From positions 45,551,034 through 45,615,033 of the forward strand of contig OX419762.1 of NCBI GenBank assembly GCA_948567375.1: a stretch of DNA of 64,000 nt, given 5' to 3'. The DNA comes from Lunularia cruciata. Taxonomy: Eukaryota > Streptophyta > Marchantiopsida > Lunulariales > Lunulariaceae. Shown here piece by piece: positions 1-11,179 of this stretch. The notes under the pieces are model-generated. The model worked only from the letters and a program-made list of their open reading frames with translations. It was not told where the DNA came from and searched no databases. Position numbers and translations under genes: made by a program. Position 1 is the first letter of the stretch, and every line of letters starts with the position of its first letter.

Positions 1-1675
1 TGTGAGGGCTTTATCAGTCAAGTACCCACATGCAAACACACTAGCAGAACAATTGGTGATTTTTAGTTGTGAACAATCAAAAGTATTGATTCATTCTTGA
101 AATCTAGTTCTCCACGACTCCCATGGAACACTATCCCTTGTAAGGCTTGATGTTGTAGGTCTTCTTCATCCGCAATAACAATGTCGTCTCATTGTTGATC
201 GGGGTTGGTATCCTTGGCATGAATGACTCTCCATGTGCTTCAATCATTGGTATTGGGTTTTGAGATGACTCTCCTTTGTGTTGTGAGCCGGCTTGTCTCT
301 CACTCAGGATGAACCTTTGATGGCTATTATGGTAGCGCACCATGGACTAAGAAGGCAAGGAACCCCAACTCCATCATACTCCTCCAAGGCTAACACTCCA
401 AGACTCAAGACATTGTTCACTAGAGAGCTCAATGAGAGAGAGATAGTTGCAAATGAAAGGATGATGAGTACTTCCTCACTCCTTGTTTATATACTTGTGA
501 AATAGTTACGCACCAAAGTTACTAATTACTGGAGTAACTCAAGGTACTAGGCTAAAAGTCAAGTAAAGTCAAAAAGTAGAAAGGAATATCCAATCACATG
601 GGCATATTCCCCTAAGCATGTGGTCTTATCTTGACCCAACCACTAAGTCAAGGATTCCTTCACATGGGCTATCCTTGGACTAAAGAAGAACCCAAAACAA
701 AAAAGGCTTGCGGGCCCAAGAGTTCTCAACTCTTTCTTCAAAGCCAAACACCTAGGAATAATACCAAGTCAACACACTAGAATCCAAAATAGTGGTGCTC
801 ATCTTTTCCACCTCCTCTAAAGTAAGTTCCCCTCTATCTTAGCTATGACTAACTCTAGCTAATCATGACTAATGTAGAACCATCCTTTATCTCTATATAA
901 ATAATATCTCTCAAGTACTTGTAATACCAAGCTACATATCACAATATCACACATATGCATAAATGGGTGTTAAAGTGTATTTCTTGATCATTCTTGAAGG
1001 TACATACTTGACTTTGCAATGCTTTCATGGTCATCTTGATCTCTTGAAACTCGTTCAACATTCCTTCCATTCCTTGCATTCCTTGCATCAACTTTTGCAA
1101 TTGCGGATCCATGATTCCTACACATAGCACTACTCAATCGCTACTTTTTACTTCAATAGAGGGTTAGTATGATCACTCAAGAGAGAGCATGGACTATTGG
1201 AACTACCATTGGATTTCAAAGGCTATCACTCATTGATAGTATTTTTCACCAAAATTACGGATTACAAAATCCCTAAACATTAGCTTTGGTCGGACCACAT
1301 AACAAATTTCTACTTGATTGTCGAAAGGAAAACAATTTGATATATTCAAATCCATCATAATAGAATGTAGATCATCATAGTCAAAATCATCGGGTTTGAT
1401 GAATTCATCATTATATCCATGAACTCTGCTCCAAAATAAAAAGCAAGATACATCTCACTTGCTCACGCTAGATGTACATACTCTTGATGTGGAATGCATT
1501 CAAGAATAGATAGTGGGGTGCTTGGTATTTTCTTCCCAAAGCCTCCATCCCACCCTCTCTCTAGCACACTCCTAATCTGTCTTTTACACAAGGGTGTCTC
1601 TCCTCAAAAAATACTCAATCTCAATAGCCCATGTTCTTCCAAGAGGGGTGATCCGCTCTCTTGGATTGAAACACA
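1..1675 (-). mobile_element. 5' internal part of left Ty3-type element (leader and gag start)
   Basis: Reads right to left, from the primer site near 1680 through an untranslated leader into gag, and runs off the window at base 1. Bases 1-300 and about 960-1510 are clearly related to 6122-6400 and 6412-7015 of the neighbouring element, which shows they are the same internal region. The stretch 310-960 has no counterpart in the second copy, because that copy carries a deletion there. CpG is scarce and TpG/CpA are common, as expected for long-methylated, decayed retrotransposon DNA. No open frame longer than about 70 codons survives. Confidence 0.75.
939..1130 (-). pseudogene. gag N-terminal remnant of left Ty3-type element
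   Basis: The minus-strand frame begins with a methionine at 1130. A second methionine at 1112 starts the motif MDPQLQKLM, followed by a Met/Gln/Glu-rich helical stretch (MQGMQGMEGML) and NEFQEIK, the look of a plant Ty3 gag N terminus. The equivalent region at about 6455-6565 of the second element is related in sequence. Only about 60 codons are open. Gag would form the capsid-like particle in the cytoplasm, but this copy cannot make a full protein. The choice of methionine is uncertain. Confidence 0.5.
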
Positions 1676-1688
1676 TGCTCTGATACTA
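1676..1688 (-). other. Primer binding site, initiator tRNA-Met type
   Basis: Read on the minus strand this is TAGTATCAGAGCA. It differs at one base (G to A, at position 2) from the TGGTATCAGAGCA site that matches the 3' end of plant initiator tRNA-Met. It lies directly at the inner edge of the LTR, where minus-strand DNA synthesis would be primed. This fixes both the element orientation and the LTR boundary. Confidence 0.8.
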
Positions 1689-2451
1689 TTATAATCTTTT
1701 GAGGATAGGAGAGCTGAAGAGAAACATAGAAAAAGAAACATATAATTTCACACTCAACTCCGATGCCCCAAAGGAGCACCTTGACTATATCATATAACAA
1801 AGAAGACTCTCCTAAAGGAAGCTCCACCCTTGGATCAAATACATGGATTGGTGACATGTTAGCAAGCTCTACTCTTAGACTAGTTGCATGAATGGATGCC
1901 ATGTCAATCTTGATCCTATCTGGTTGGTCAAACCATCTTTGACCAGAAGGATCTTTAGGGAATCTTTGTGTAGGAATCTCCAAATTGCATGGGTGACGTA
2001 CCTTTGAAAAGCTCTCAATGAGACAAATTTGAGAGAGGGAATGCCAACCGTCCTTCATTTGGAGGGAGTGAGGGAGGTGGAGGGATGTGCACATTTTCAA
2101 GGCCTAATTCATCCGTTTAGGCCTTCAAAATTGACTCAAAAGTTTTCAAGCTATTTTCAACTCTTGCACTATTTGTAAAAGTTCTCTCTTGGTGATACCT
2201 CTATCTGATCTATTTAGTCCATCATCTATAACATCCTCCTAGTTATTACCAATCCATTTTCACCTCAAGATCATATGTCTAACTATTGGTATTACATTTT
2301 CAAGTTGTTTTTGGCTCGTGCTCTTTTAGTAGAAGTGTTCTTTGTGTGACACCTCTATCTGATCTACTTAGCCCATCATACCTAACATCCTTCTAACTGT
2401 TACAAAGTAAATTTTCACCTCTAGATAATATATCTAACTATTAGTATTATA
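1689..2451 (-). repeat. LTR of Ty3-type element, shared by two tandem elements
   Basis: About 763 bp. Its high-coordinate edge (TATAATAC on the minus strand, a decayed TGTAATAC) matches the edge of a second LTR copy ending at 7490, and the two align over about 400 bp at 2000-2451 and 7034-7490. The low-coordinate edge abuts the primer binding site. It serves as 3' LTR for the element to its right and 5' LTR for the element to its left. Scattered substitutions between the copies indicate an old insertion. Minus-strand frames inside it are not considered coding. Confidence 0.8.
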
Positions 2452-2460
2452 GCCAACTAA

Positions 2461-3130
2461 TGTGAGGTTGGTTGTTGATAGCCAAACTTGATCCCCAACC
2501 TTGAACTCCAAGTTCTGATGATGTATATCTATGTACTATTTCTGTCAATTTTGGACAATCTACAACCTAATTTTAGCATTCTCCACTCCTTGTTGGATTC
2601 TAGAAACAAAAGTGTTGACGGTATCTACCTTCTATCTACCTGGCGGGTCTTCATCAAACTCAAAGATGTGAATTGATGCTCTATATACATGAGGAAGAAC
2701 AGTGTGGCTTGTGTGGATGCATTCACTTAATTGTTGTCTGCAAATTCCTCCAATGGGAGTAAGGTGTCCCACCTTTCTTGCTCCTCTAAAGAAAAGCCCC
2801 AAAGTATGTCTTCAATAGTGCAATCAGCCAACTCTATTTGTCCATCTATTTATGGATGCTAAGCCATAGACATAGCCAATTTGGTTTTAAAGAACCAAAA
2901 GAGTATTCTCCACACAAATTGGTGAATTGAGTGCCTCTATCAATGATGAGCATTTGAGATAGCCCATGGTGAAAAAAGACTGCATCTAAGTACAATTGAG
3001 CTAATTGTGGAGTGGTCACATGCTTGGTGGTAGGTCGCACATGAATCATTTTGTTGAGGTGATCAACAAAGACTATGATGGAGCAAACTTGAAGGAGTCT
3101 TGGGCAATTCACAAACTAGGTCCATGCTTC
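2461..3130 (-). pseudogene. Integrase remnant of Ty3-type element
   Basis: The frame 3112-2846 reads like a retroviral-type integrase core: SIIVFVDHLNKMIHVRPTT, then LAQLYLDAVFFHHGL and LIIDRGTQFTNL. These carry the first Asp (FVD) and second Asp (DRG) of the D,D-35-E triad. The third acidic residue lies beyond a frame break and was not confirmed. Further left, a separate frame reads EFKVGDQVWLST, the start of the C-terminal DNA-binding region. Integrase would join element cDNA to the host chromosome; this copy is broken. Confidence 0.8.
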
Positions 3131-3599
3131 CTTGTTCCCATCATTGGGTAAGAGTAGGAAGAGGTTGAAAGAGTCCCACATGAGCTTGATTAGAAGCTTT
3201 ATTTTGCTGACAAAGTATGCAACTTTGAATATACTTTATCACATCATTGCTCATCTTGGGCCAACAATAATGGTGTTTTGTTGCATCCAAAGTCTTGTCC
3301 TTGCCAACATGACTTGCAATGGTAGAATCATGACATTCCGCTAGGATGGTGGTTCTAATGTTTGGGTCATCTGGGATCCATAACCTACCATCATCAAAAG
3401 TGAGTCCTTGGGTATTGGTGATGCTATTTGATGATCAAGCTCCTACAATTTGTGGATCAATTTTCATATCAACAAGAATCCTTGGCCAAAATTTGGGGTT
3501 CATCTTGATCTCTACTACGATATTGTTGGCCATAGGCATTTGAGTAAATGCATCTGCTAGTTGCTTCTTGCCTTCCACATATGTGATCATCATGTTGAA

Positions 3600-3830
3600 C
3601 CTTTGTCTCTACTTTACCCACCAAATCTGTTGATGAGATAGATCTTTTGTGTCTTGAGGTAGACTAAAGGTTTGTGGTCTATCTGCATTACAAATGCCTT
3701 CTTGCCAAGATAGTGCTTCCAATTCTTGATTGCAAGGACAATGGCCAACTCTTCTTGTTTGGTGATGTGATAGTTGCATTTTGCCAATAATAGCTTTTGG
3801 GAGAAATATGCAACTAGGTGTCATCCATCA
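3600..3830 (-). pseudogene. RNase H remnant of Ty3-type element
   Basis: One minus-strand frame through this interval reads AYFSQKLLLAKCNYHITKQ, then ELAIVLAIKNWKHYLG and DHKPLVYL. This matches the RNase H block of plant Ty3 elements (SRKL, Y..T..ELLA, W+.YL, T/IDH..L). RNase H removes the RNA strand during cDNA synthesis. The longest open frame here is offset from this reading, so it is a shadow. The domain is separated from the RT by about 400 bp of broken frame. Confidence 0.7.
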
Positions 3831-4224
3831 AGCCACTCTTGTTGTAGGATTGCTCCTATTGCTACGCTTGATGCATCCATAGCCCACTTGATTGGCCATT
3901 TTGGGTAGTACCATTTCAAGATTGATGCATGTAGTAATGTATCGTTCAATTCTTGAAAGGCCAATTCTTGTGTGGTTCCACACATCTATTTCTTCCCCTT
4001 GCCAAGTAGTGATGTCAGACCTTGGAGACGTCCTTGACAAATCAATGATAGAATCCTAAGAAACACTTGAGTTAAGTCTGGTCCTCTAAAGCGCTCCATC
4101 TTTAAATGACCTTTATTTTATCTATTAACACGTGGATACCTTTTGTGTTTACTTTATGCCCTACATAGTCTACTTCAGACTTGCTAAACTTGCACTTTGA
4201 GATTTTGGCATACAACTAATTCTA

Positions 4225-4929
4225 TCATAGAATCTGGAGGACTTCTTGCATATGTTGTTTGTGTTCCATCATTGTCCTACTATAGACAAGGATGTCATAT
4301 AGGAAAATGATAATAGATTTATCCAAGTATGGATGAAATATGTCATTCATCAAACTCATGAAAGTGCTCGGTGCGTTGGTGAGACCAAATGGCATCACTA
4401 GGTACTTGAAGTGGCCATACCTTGTTTGAAAGGTCATTTTGTGGATGTCTTCCTCCACAATCCGGATTTGATTGTAACCGCTCCGTAGGTCAAGTTTGGT
4501 GAAGTATCTTGCCCTGTTGAGTTGATCGAATAGGTCATCCATGTGAGGTAATGGGTAGTTTTTTTTCACTATTTGTTGATTTAGACCCCAATAGTCGATG
4601 CACATGTGCATTATACCATCCTTTTTCTTCACAAACAAGACCGGAGCCACATATGGTGATACGTTAGGTTGGATAAACCCTTTCTAGATTATATCCTTAA
4701 TTTGAGCCTTACACTCTTCCAACTAATAAGGTGATATACAATATGGTGCCTTACAAGGAGGTGTCGTCCTAGGAATTATCTTAATTTTGTGAAATACTCC
4801 CCTTTTTGGTGGTAATCCTAAGGGTAGGTCATTTGGGAAGACATCTTGAAACTCATTGACCACATCTTTCAATTTCTTAGGAACTTGTTCATCTAGTTGT
4901 GCACTTTGGACTTCTCTTATTAGGCCCAT
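4225..4929 (-). pseudogene. Reverse transcriptase remnant of Ty3-type element
   Basis: Two open stretches (4929-4723 and 4650-4225) are separated by stops. The second holds most RT blocks: [33 protein letters not shown] (the first catalytic Asp), [20 protein letters not shown], and the active-site box read as FLYDILVYS. The usual box is FLDDILVYS, so the first Asp of the catalytic pair is Tyr (TAT, at 4297-4299) and the enzyme would be inactive even if the frame were open. The first stretch (EFQDVFPNDLPLGLPPKRG) is the linker between protease and RT typical of Ty3 elements. Confidence 0.9.
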
Positions 4930-4999
4930 GAAACATCTATCTATTTTATAGATAATTGTTGTCCCTATGACATAAAGAGGTAATTCTTGCCTATGTGCT

Positions 5000-5330
5000 C
5001 TCTCTTTAACCCCAGTGCTCTTCCATTGTTAAGTTCTCACAACTTTCTTCCTCCAATTGACCATGGGGTTGTAGTGCTCCATCCATGGCATACCTAAGAT
5101 GGCATCATAACAAGCTAACCATATCACTCGCTACTCAATTTCTTCTTGATACTCTCTTATAGAGAGTGCTACCTTTCTAGGTAAAGATTCAATCTTCTCT
5201 GAGTATCCATTAGGTAATTCTACTTCTACATTCTCATCCTTCTCTAAATCCATATCCCTAACCTTATTACAACAGAGCAAGACAAGAAGTTCTCTATTGC
5301 TCTAGGGTCTATCAACACTCTCACTTGATT
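5000..5330 (-). pseudogene. Aspartic protease remnant of Ty3-type element
   Basis: The minus-strand reading includes VRVLIDPRAIENF where a retrotransposon protease would have VLIDSGASHNF, so the catalytic Asp is kept but the S-G after it is lost. About 70 codons on, DAILGMPWMEHYNPMVNW matches the conserved ILGMPWL..HNP.VDW block at the protease end. In-frame stops interrupt it. The protease would cut the Gag-Pol polyprotein during particle maturation. It lies between the zinc knuckle and the RT, as in Ty3 elements. Confidence 0.75.
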
Positions 5331-5469
5331 GCCCTCTAGGACTCTAATTACAATAATCAATTGTGAGTTTTTCTTCCTCACTCTTTGTGCACTTGGCTCT
5401 TCCTTTCCTCACTTTGTTGCTTCTCTATTGAGCCAGTAGGGCCACAAGGTACATTTATTGGCAATCTTT

Positions 5470-6565
5470 GTTTTCCAATGTGACTTCTGCCTCCTTTTCT
5501 TCAATTTGTCTCTCCATGTTGTTCAAAGACCACTTTTATGGAGGTCAAGGGTATCTAGGAAATCAAATACAACAATTGACAGCTAGGTGCCCCAACTTGG
5601 TCGCAATTGTAACAATGATGTTGTTTTGCTCATGTGGGATCTTATCTCTTCTTCCTTCAAGCCATCCATGTTTTCCTTGGAGGGGTCATGCTCTTTGTTC
5701 TTGGAACCAAATTTTGCCCAATTCCATAGGGATTGGTCCACCAAAGTGTTTTGTTTTGGCCCAATAATGGTTGAGCCAAGACTACTCCTTCACCTCCTCC
5801 AAGCGCCCTTTCAATTCTCTGAGCACAAGCAATATCTTCAAAAACCATGCAAGGGTTTTGTACTATTACTTCTTGGCAAATTCACTCCTTTAACACTCAT
5901 TTGAAATTGTCCATAGCTTCTATTGGACTCATGTCAATATTGCAACCTATAGATCAAGGAATGCCTCCACATACTCTTGAACATTATTCTTCTACTTCAA
6001 CCTCCATAGTCGAGTGTGTGCCATCTGCATAAAAATCATGGATTGGAAGTTCTTCAGTAGTCTTTCTTGCATGGCCGTCCAACTCTCTTCCTTTTGATAA
6101 CATTGATCATTCCCAAGCATCATACCATGTGAGAGCTTTATCAATCAAGTAGCCACATGCAAATATGCCTACGGAATGATTGGTGATTTCAATGGTGAAC
6201 AATCAAAAGTATTGATTCATTCTTGAAATCCAATTCTCTTCTACTCCCATGGACCATTATCCCTTGCAAGGCTATATATTGCATGTCCTCTTCATCCGCA
6301 ATAACAATGTGGACTCATTGTGGATTGGATCGATGTCATTTGCATGAGTGACTCTCCATGTACTTCAGTTGTTGAAATTGGGCTTTGGGACAACACCCCT
6401 TTGTGCATTGCTTGATCATTCTTGAAGAATGATCAAGCAATGCACAAAGGTACATACTTGACTCTAGAATGCTTCCATGGTCATCTTTATCTCTCAAAAC
6501 TCATTCAACATCCTATGCATTCCTTGCATCAACTCTTGCAACTACAAATCCATGATTCCTACACA
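5470..6565 (-). pseudogene. gag remnant with frameshifted CCHC zinc knuckle
   Basis: At about 5573-5614 the minus strand reads CYNCDQVG, then with one extra G removed HLAVNC, giving a C-x2-C-x4-H-x4-C nucleic-acid-binding knuckle broken by a single-base insertion. Upstream a Pro/Asn-rich linker (NPYGIGQ) follows the usual plan. The N-terminal end near 6565-6455 is related to the gag start of the left element. A fold-back repeat and a deletion of about 650 bp relative to the left copy lie at 6398-6450. Plus-strand open frames over this interval are shadows. Confidence 0.65.
6398..6450. repeat. Perfect 25-bp inverted repeat with 3-base loop at a deletion junction
   Basis: Arms 6398-6422 and 6426-6450 are perfect reverse complements, with TGA between them. 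The left element has only the left-hand material (TTGATCATTCTTGAAGG), so the right arm is an added inverted copy. It sits exactly where the second copy lacks about 650 bp that the left copy has. Confidence 0.9.
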
Positions 6566-6807
6566 ACAACTACTCAATCTCTACTTCTTACTTCAATAAA
6601 GGGTTAATATGATCACTCTAGAAGGGGCACAAACTATTGGGACCACCATTGGAACTTCTGATGCTATTACTCATTGATAATATTTCTCACAAAAATTTCA
6701 GACTACAAAATCCCTAAACTTTACTTTGGGTCTAACCACATAATGGATTTCTACTTAAGTGTTAAATGGGAGAGGATTTGGTATATACACATCCATCACA
6801 ACAAAAT

Positions 6808-6873
6808 GTAGATTGTCACCACAGGCAATGTAGAATGTCACCATAGGCAATGTAGAATCTATCACAATAAAAT
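6808..6873. repeat. 22-bp tandem repeat, three copies
   Basis: Copies at 6808-6829, 6830-6851 and 6852-6873 each start GTAGA. The first two differ at two or three positions and the third is more diverged. The matching place in the left element (about 1350-1375) has a single unit, so the expansion is specific to this copy. Confidence 0.8.
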
Positions 6874-7020
6874 GTAGAATGTAGATCATAGGAAAAATAT
6901 TGGGTTTCGTGAATTCATCATTATATCCATGAACTCTGCTCCAAAATGGAAAACAAGATATACTCTCACTTACTCACACTAGATGTACATAATCTTAATA
7001 TGGAATGGAAAGCGGGGTGT

Positions 7021-7490
7021 TGGACATTGTCCGGCAAGAGATATTGGATGAGGTATTGTTGGAAAACTCTCAATGAGACAAACCTAGGGGGAAGGAGGGC
7101 TAGCCTTCTTCTTGTTGGGGAAATCTGCACATTTTTGAGGCCTAATTCAGCTATTTAGGCTTCCAAAATTGACTATGAAGTTTTCATGCTATTCTTGACT
7201 CCTACCCTATTTGTAGAAGTACTCTCTTGGTGATACCTCTATCTGATCTACTTAATCCATTATCTATAACATACTCCCAGATGTTATAAATCCAATTTTC
7301 ACCTCTAGATCATATGTCTAACTATTGGTATTACATTTTCAAGCACTTTTTGGCTCTTGCTCTATTAGTAGAAGTGCTTTTTGTGTGACACCTCTATCTT
7401 ATCTATTTAGGGCATCATACCTAACATCCTTCTATATGTTACCAAGTCAATTTTAACCTCTAGATAATATATCTAGCTATTGGTATTACA
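7021..7490 (-). repeat. Truncated 5' LTR of right Ty3-type element
   Basis: Aligns with 1990-2451 and ends at the same edge, here with intact TGTAATACC on the minus strand. Relative to the complete LTR, about 460 bp are missing, including the inner LTR end and the primer binding site. The join lies near 7020-7035. Host DNA begins at 7491. The target duplication cannot be checked because the far partner is outside the window. Confidence 0.75.
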
Positions 7491-10400
7491 AGATTAGTGA
7501 TTGTTTAGCATTTTTGCTTGCTTGCTTACCTTTGTAGTATGCCAATAGGGGTCAGACTGTACTCTTCCAAGGATGACTTTGCCCAAGAGGTTAAATATGT
7601 AACAATAGATTGTTAGCTTTGTGATACTTTTTCCTCAATTTTTGTCATTTCTAACTCATATCCTCATAGAATTGATTGGTTCTTACCACAATATTACAAA
7701 TTTGAACAACATCGTGTTGTTATATGTAGCCTTGTGCAACCTTACTTAATTAGGATGGCATAGCTTCCTTAGGCACAACCAAAAATATCAATGATTTACC
7801 TTCAAAAAGATTTATTGCATTTGTTACTCTATCACTTCATTGACTATCAATGGTTAACAAAAAATTATCTAAACCTTTCTTTCTTTTAGGTTCAGGGATC
7901 GTCTTTATTCTTCAAAACTATCTTAGTTTAGAAGAAAATATTAAAGTTTAGATAAATGTCTATTTTTCCGTTTGGAAACTATACAAAATAACCTACCATT
8001 TTATCATATTTTATAGTACATTAATCACAATTGAAAGTAAAAATACTGCTAATCGTAATAAATTATTTAAATTGCTTACCTCACAATAATTTTATTTTCA
8101 GTCTTCTATAGATTTATATAGAAAAATTTATATTTCTGAATAATTGTGCTGAGCTTGGGATTTTATACATTTATATGCTCAAAGTTTACAATGTAATTTA
8201 AACCAGGTTTAGATTTTGAAACTCTATACACAATATAGAGTTCCTTTTTACCAATAAGAGTATTTACCTATATCTATAGTATCTATGATATTTATCAATA
8301 CTATAGATAATTTATCAACTTATAGGTCATATAGAGTAAGAAATTAATTATTTGTGTAATTATAATTAGAAGATACAACTAACAAAGTAATGAGTTCTTT
8401 AAAAAAATAAAAAAATAAATTCTCTAATAAAGTATCTTATAAGTTGACTAAGTAAAATTTATATTTCTAATTTTTGTAGAAAGATTTAAAATTTCAACTT
8501 TATGTTGAAACGATAAGGTTTGATGTTAAATATTCTGTTTATGTTTTTTAGATAATTTTTTAATATGTAGAAAAACAGAAGGATATATTATGAGTTAAAA
8601 TTCATAGTAAGTTAGTTTGAGTCGATATTTAAATTAAATAAGATTCATTTTCAATCAAAAGGATATAGAAAATTAGTTAAATTGATAACATCAAACCAAA
8701 ATTTCATAAATTAAATTTAGAATTCTATATTCATGAATAAAGATAAAAAGCTTATTTAATTTTTTGTTGTTGTCTTATGTATTTTAAAGACCTTTAATTT
8801 CTAATTTATTTAAAAAAATATATTTTTTATCTACATTTTTATGGAGCAATGTATTTATAAAATCAGTATATGTTTAGAAATTTAATAGAATTTAATTTTG
8901 ACATAAAAATGCAATATATCTCATTTTAAAACTTTATAATATTGTAAGTTAAAGTTAGAAGTATAATATTATAAGTTAAAATTTCCCAATGTAGCAATTT
9001 AATTATAAAAGATATGCATAAAAATGAAAATATCATTTTTTAAAAATTTTTAAAAATTTAGATTGCATATGAACTTCTATAGAATAAACTCTAAGTTTCA
9101 AACTTAAAAATTATCTATATTTATCTACCCTAAATTTAGTTACTATGGAAAAAAGACAAATAAAATAATTAACACTGTGCACAAAGTTGAATAATTCTAC
9201 TTTTTTGAAAATGAGGATAGTTAATTAAATTTTAAATTATTCTGAAAGCTTTCTTTTGCTTTGGACATAAATGAATATGTTCTTTGCACATATTAATAAG
9301 TTCATTTCTTATGATAAATACTATAAAAAAATTAATATAAAATAAATATCTAATTAATTAAGTGCTGATAGTCAGGAAATAATTTTATTATTTCATATTA
9401 AAAACCCATATAAATACTTCTTTTAAATAAGACAATGAGATGACCATATGGAGATCAAGTGTTAGGAGATTGTTTCTAGGGCTAACAAAATCTTAGAGGC
9501 TTGATGCACCATATTGATGTTGAGCTTAACATTCTAGGAATTAGAATGTATTTTTAATCGTACAGAATAACGAAAATCATCCAACATCCTTCATTCATAC
9601 ATCTTTGATAGTTATAAAAATGTAGTGGCTTCTCAATTCACGTGACAATTATTTTTTTAAGGTTTTGTAAGAGTTTATTGATTTATAAATGGTACAAAAT
9701 ACAATGCACCAAACAAGGACACCCTCTTATATCTCATTTTGCCTAGTAACTAAGAGAATGCACTCCTAATCACTCATGCATAATTTAATCTTATCATAAT
9801 GAATCATTGCTCATTATGTTAGCTTCTACCTTTGCTTTGATCCTAGGGGTCAATTTTATGAAGTGTGTCAGCTAGATCTTTATCAATTTTATGAAGTCTA
9901 ACACTTGGATCAAACAAGAATAAAAATTTAAAATGTTGTCATAATGTTAAAGAATAGTATTTTATTATCTCACAAATTATAATCAGTGGGTAAACCTATT
10001 TGAAATTTATTGAAATAAACCAATTTCTTATAATATAGGTTATAATTTGCTCATATATAATGATTATTCTAATCACCAAATGAAATCATAATAGGTTATG
10101 CAAATAGATTGATAGCATTTTTTCATTAACCAAACCATACTTTTTAAATTTCATTTAAGCATTAAGTATTATTATATATTAGAATTAACTCGACTTGACC
10201 AATATGAAGCTAAATTGAAATCATTTCAAAATTCTTGTACTTGTATTTATATGTCCCTTTTCTCCTTGCTAAATTCATTGTTCATCTTGTTTTATGAGTA
10301 CAATATGATGTACATGAAAACTATTTTTATTTTCTAGATATAATCCTGTTTGTTTATATACTTTGTACCATAAGAGAGAACCACACACTTAGAAAGTCAA

Positions 10401-10750
10401 TGCACATATACCTTATGCCTTGGCAATCATGAGTTTTTGAGTAATTCGATCATTTCATTGACATTACATTACACGTATACTTTATATGCACATAAGCACT
10501 CTTAATGGGATCATGATTCCTCGTTCTTTGAATAGTTTATGTTCCCATTTCTCACAATATACTGAAATATAGTCGAAAGTCCGTGCATATATATATATAA
10601 AAGACCTTTTTCTAAAACATAAAAATATATTTTGGCTGCTGATGAAAAATTTCACCCAGTATTCATGTTTATAGGTAGTGATTAGTGTTTACTGGATTAG
10701 CAAAACATTGATTCGAGTATTTTTGGAATACTCTTGACTCAGGAATTCGC
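7491..10750. other. AT-rich spacer, no gene seen
   Basis: Composition becomes very AT-rich, most strongly at about 8000-9420, with many short A and T runs and stops in all frames. No protein similarity or RNA gene was recognised. It may be old, unrecognisable transposon debris or a matrix-attachment-like spacer; nothing in the sequence decides this. Confidence 0.6.
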
Positions 10751-11104
10751 CTAAGATAACCCAAGGTTAGTAAAACTGCACACAACTTTGAAATGTATGC
10801 TTCCGGGAATGAAGTACTTAAATCTACACTCAATATCGGAATGTAACGTTCCAGGAATGAAGCATTTAACTCTAAACACTGATAAAGGACTGAAGGAATT
10901 CTGCGACATGAAAAATATATATCGAGAAAGGATATACGAAAAGATTTTCCTTAAAGTTAGATGAAAGATGTCTTGAGAAATAATACAATTTCGAAAGATT
11001 ATACAATGATCTATAGTTAGGGTAAAATAATGGTGAGTTGTCAAAGCGGCCTTGTCACGAGTTATTGGTGTTTTTATTCTTTTAGCCTTTGTATTGTGAT
11101 TCAA
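10751..11104 (-). CDS. Uncharacterised ORF of 117 codons with an in-phase 16-residue repeat
   Basis: The frame runs from a Met at 11104 to a stop at 10751. Its C-terminal part contains two adjacent 16-residue units, both with R-x-K-x-FIPG and a His three residues later (RVKCFIPGTLH and RFKYFIPGSIH). They come from the two 48-bp tandem copies described next. Because 48 is a multiple of three, the repeat keeps the frame. The ORF is rich in Ile, Phe, His and Ser, with no signal peptide or known domain that I recognise. It has no neighbouring gene. It may be chance: the surroundings are AT-rich and there is no promoter or splice evidence. Confidence 0.18.
   Translation of the reverse strand: MNHNTKAKRIKTPITRDKAALTTHHYFTLTIDHCIIFRNCIISQDIFHLTLRKIFSYILSRYIFFMSQNSFSPLSVFRVKCFIPGTLHSDIECRFKYFIPGSIHFKVVCSFTNLGLS
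10790..10885. repeat. 48-bp tandem repeat, two copies
   Basis: Copy one is 10790-10837 and copy two 10838-10885. They share blocks such as GAATGAAG and begin (G/A)AATGTA; roughly two thirds of positions agree. The unit length preserves the reading frame on the minus strand. Confidence 0.65.
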
Positions 11105-11138
11105 AAGCTATTCTGAATAATATTTCTTGTTAAAGTTG

Positions 11139-11141
<3 letters not shown>

Positions 11142-11175
<34 letters not shown>
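11142..11175. repeat. (AT)17 microsatellite
   Basis: An uninterrupted AT dinucleotide run. Likely to vary in length between individuals. Confidence 0.97.

Positions 11176-11179
<4 letters not shown>

Larger units (their letters stand above)
2452..7020 (-). mobile_element. Internal region of right Ty3-type LTR retrotransposon (degraded)
   Basis: From right to left on the minus strand it holds gag (about 6560-5470), a CCHC zinc knuckle, aspartic protease, reverse transcriptase, RNase H and integrase, the Ty3/gypsy order with integrase last. Each domain is recognisable, but stops and frameshifts break every one. Integrase is cut short at a VGDQVWLST motif (2461-2510), and the LTR follows at once, so the usual GPY region and polypurine tract are not visible. 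The element is not autonomous in its present form. Low CpG content agrees with long silencing by DNA methylation. Confidence 0.88.

Noticed and set aside
5468-5904. Two overlapping plus-strand ORFs (99 and 105 codons)
   Set aside because: They lie opposite the gag and zinc-knuckle region of the minus-strand Ty3 element and have no protein character of their own.
11142-11175. Replication origin or promoter because of the long AT run
   Set aside because: A pure dinucleotide microsatellite explains it; no gene follows.
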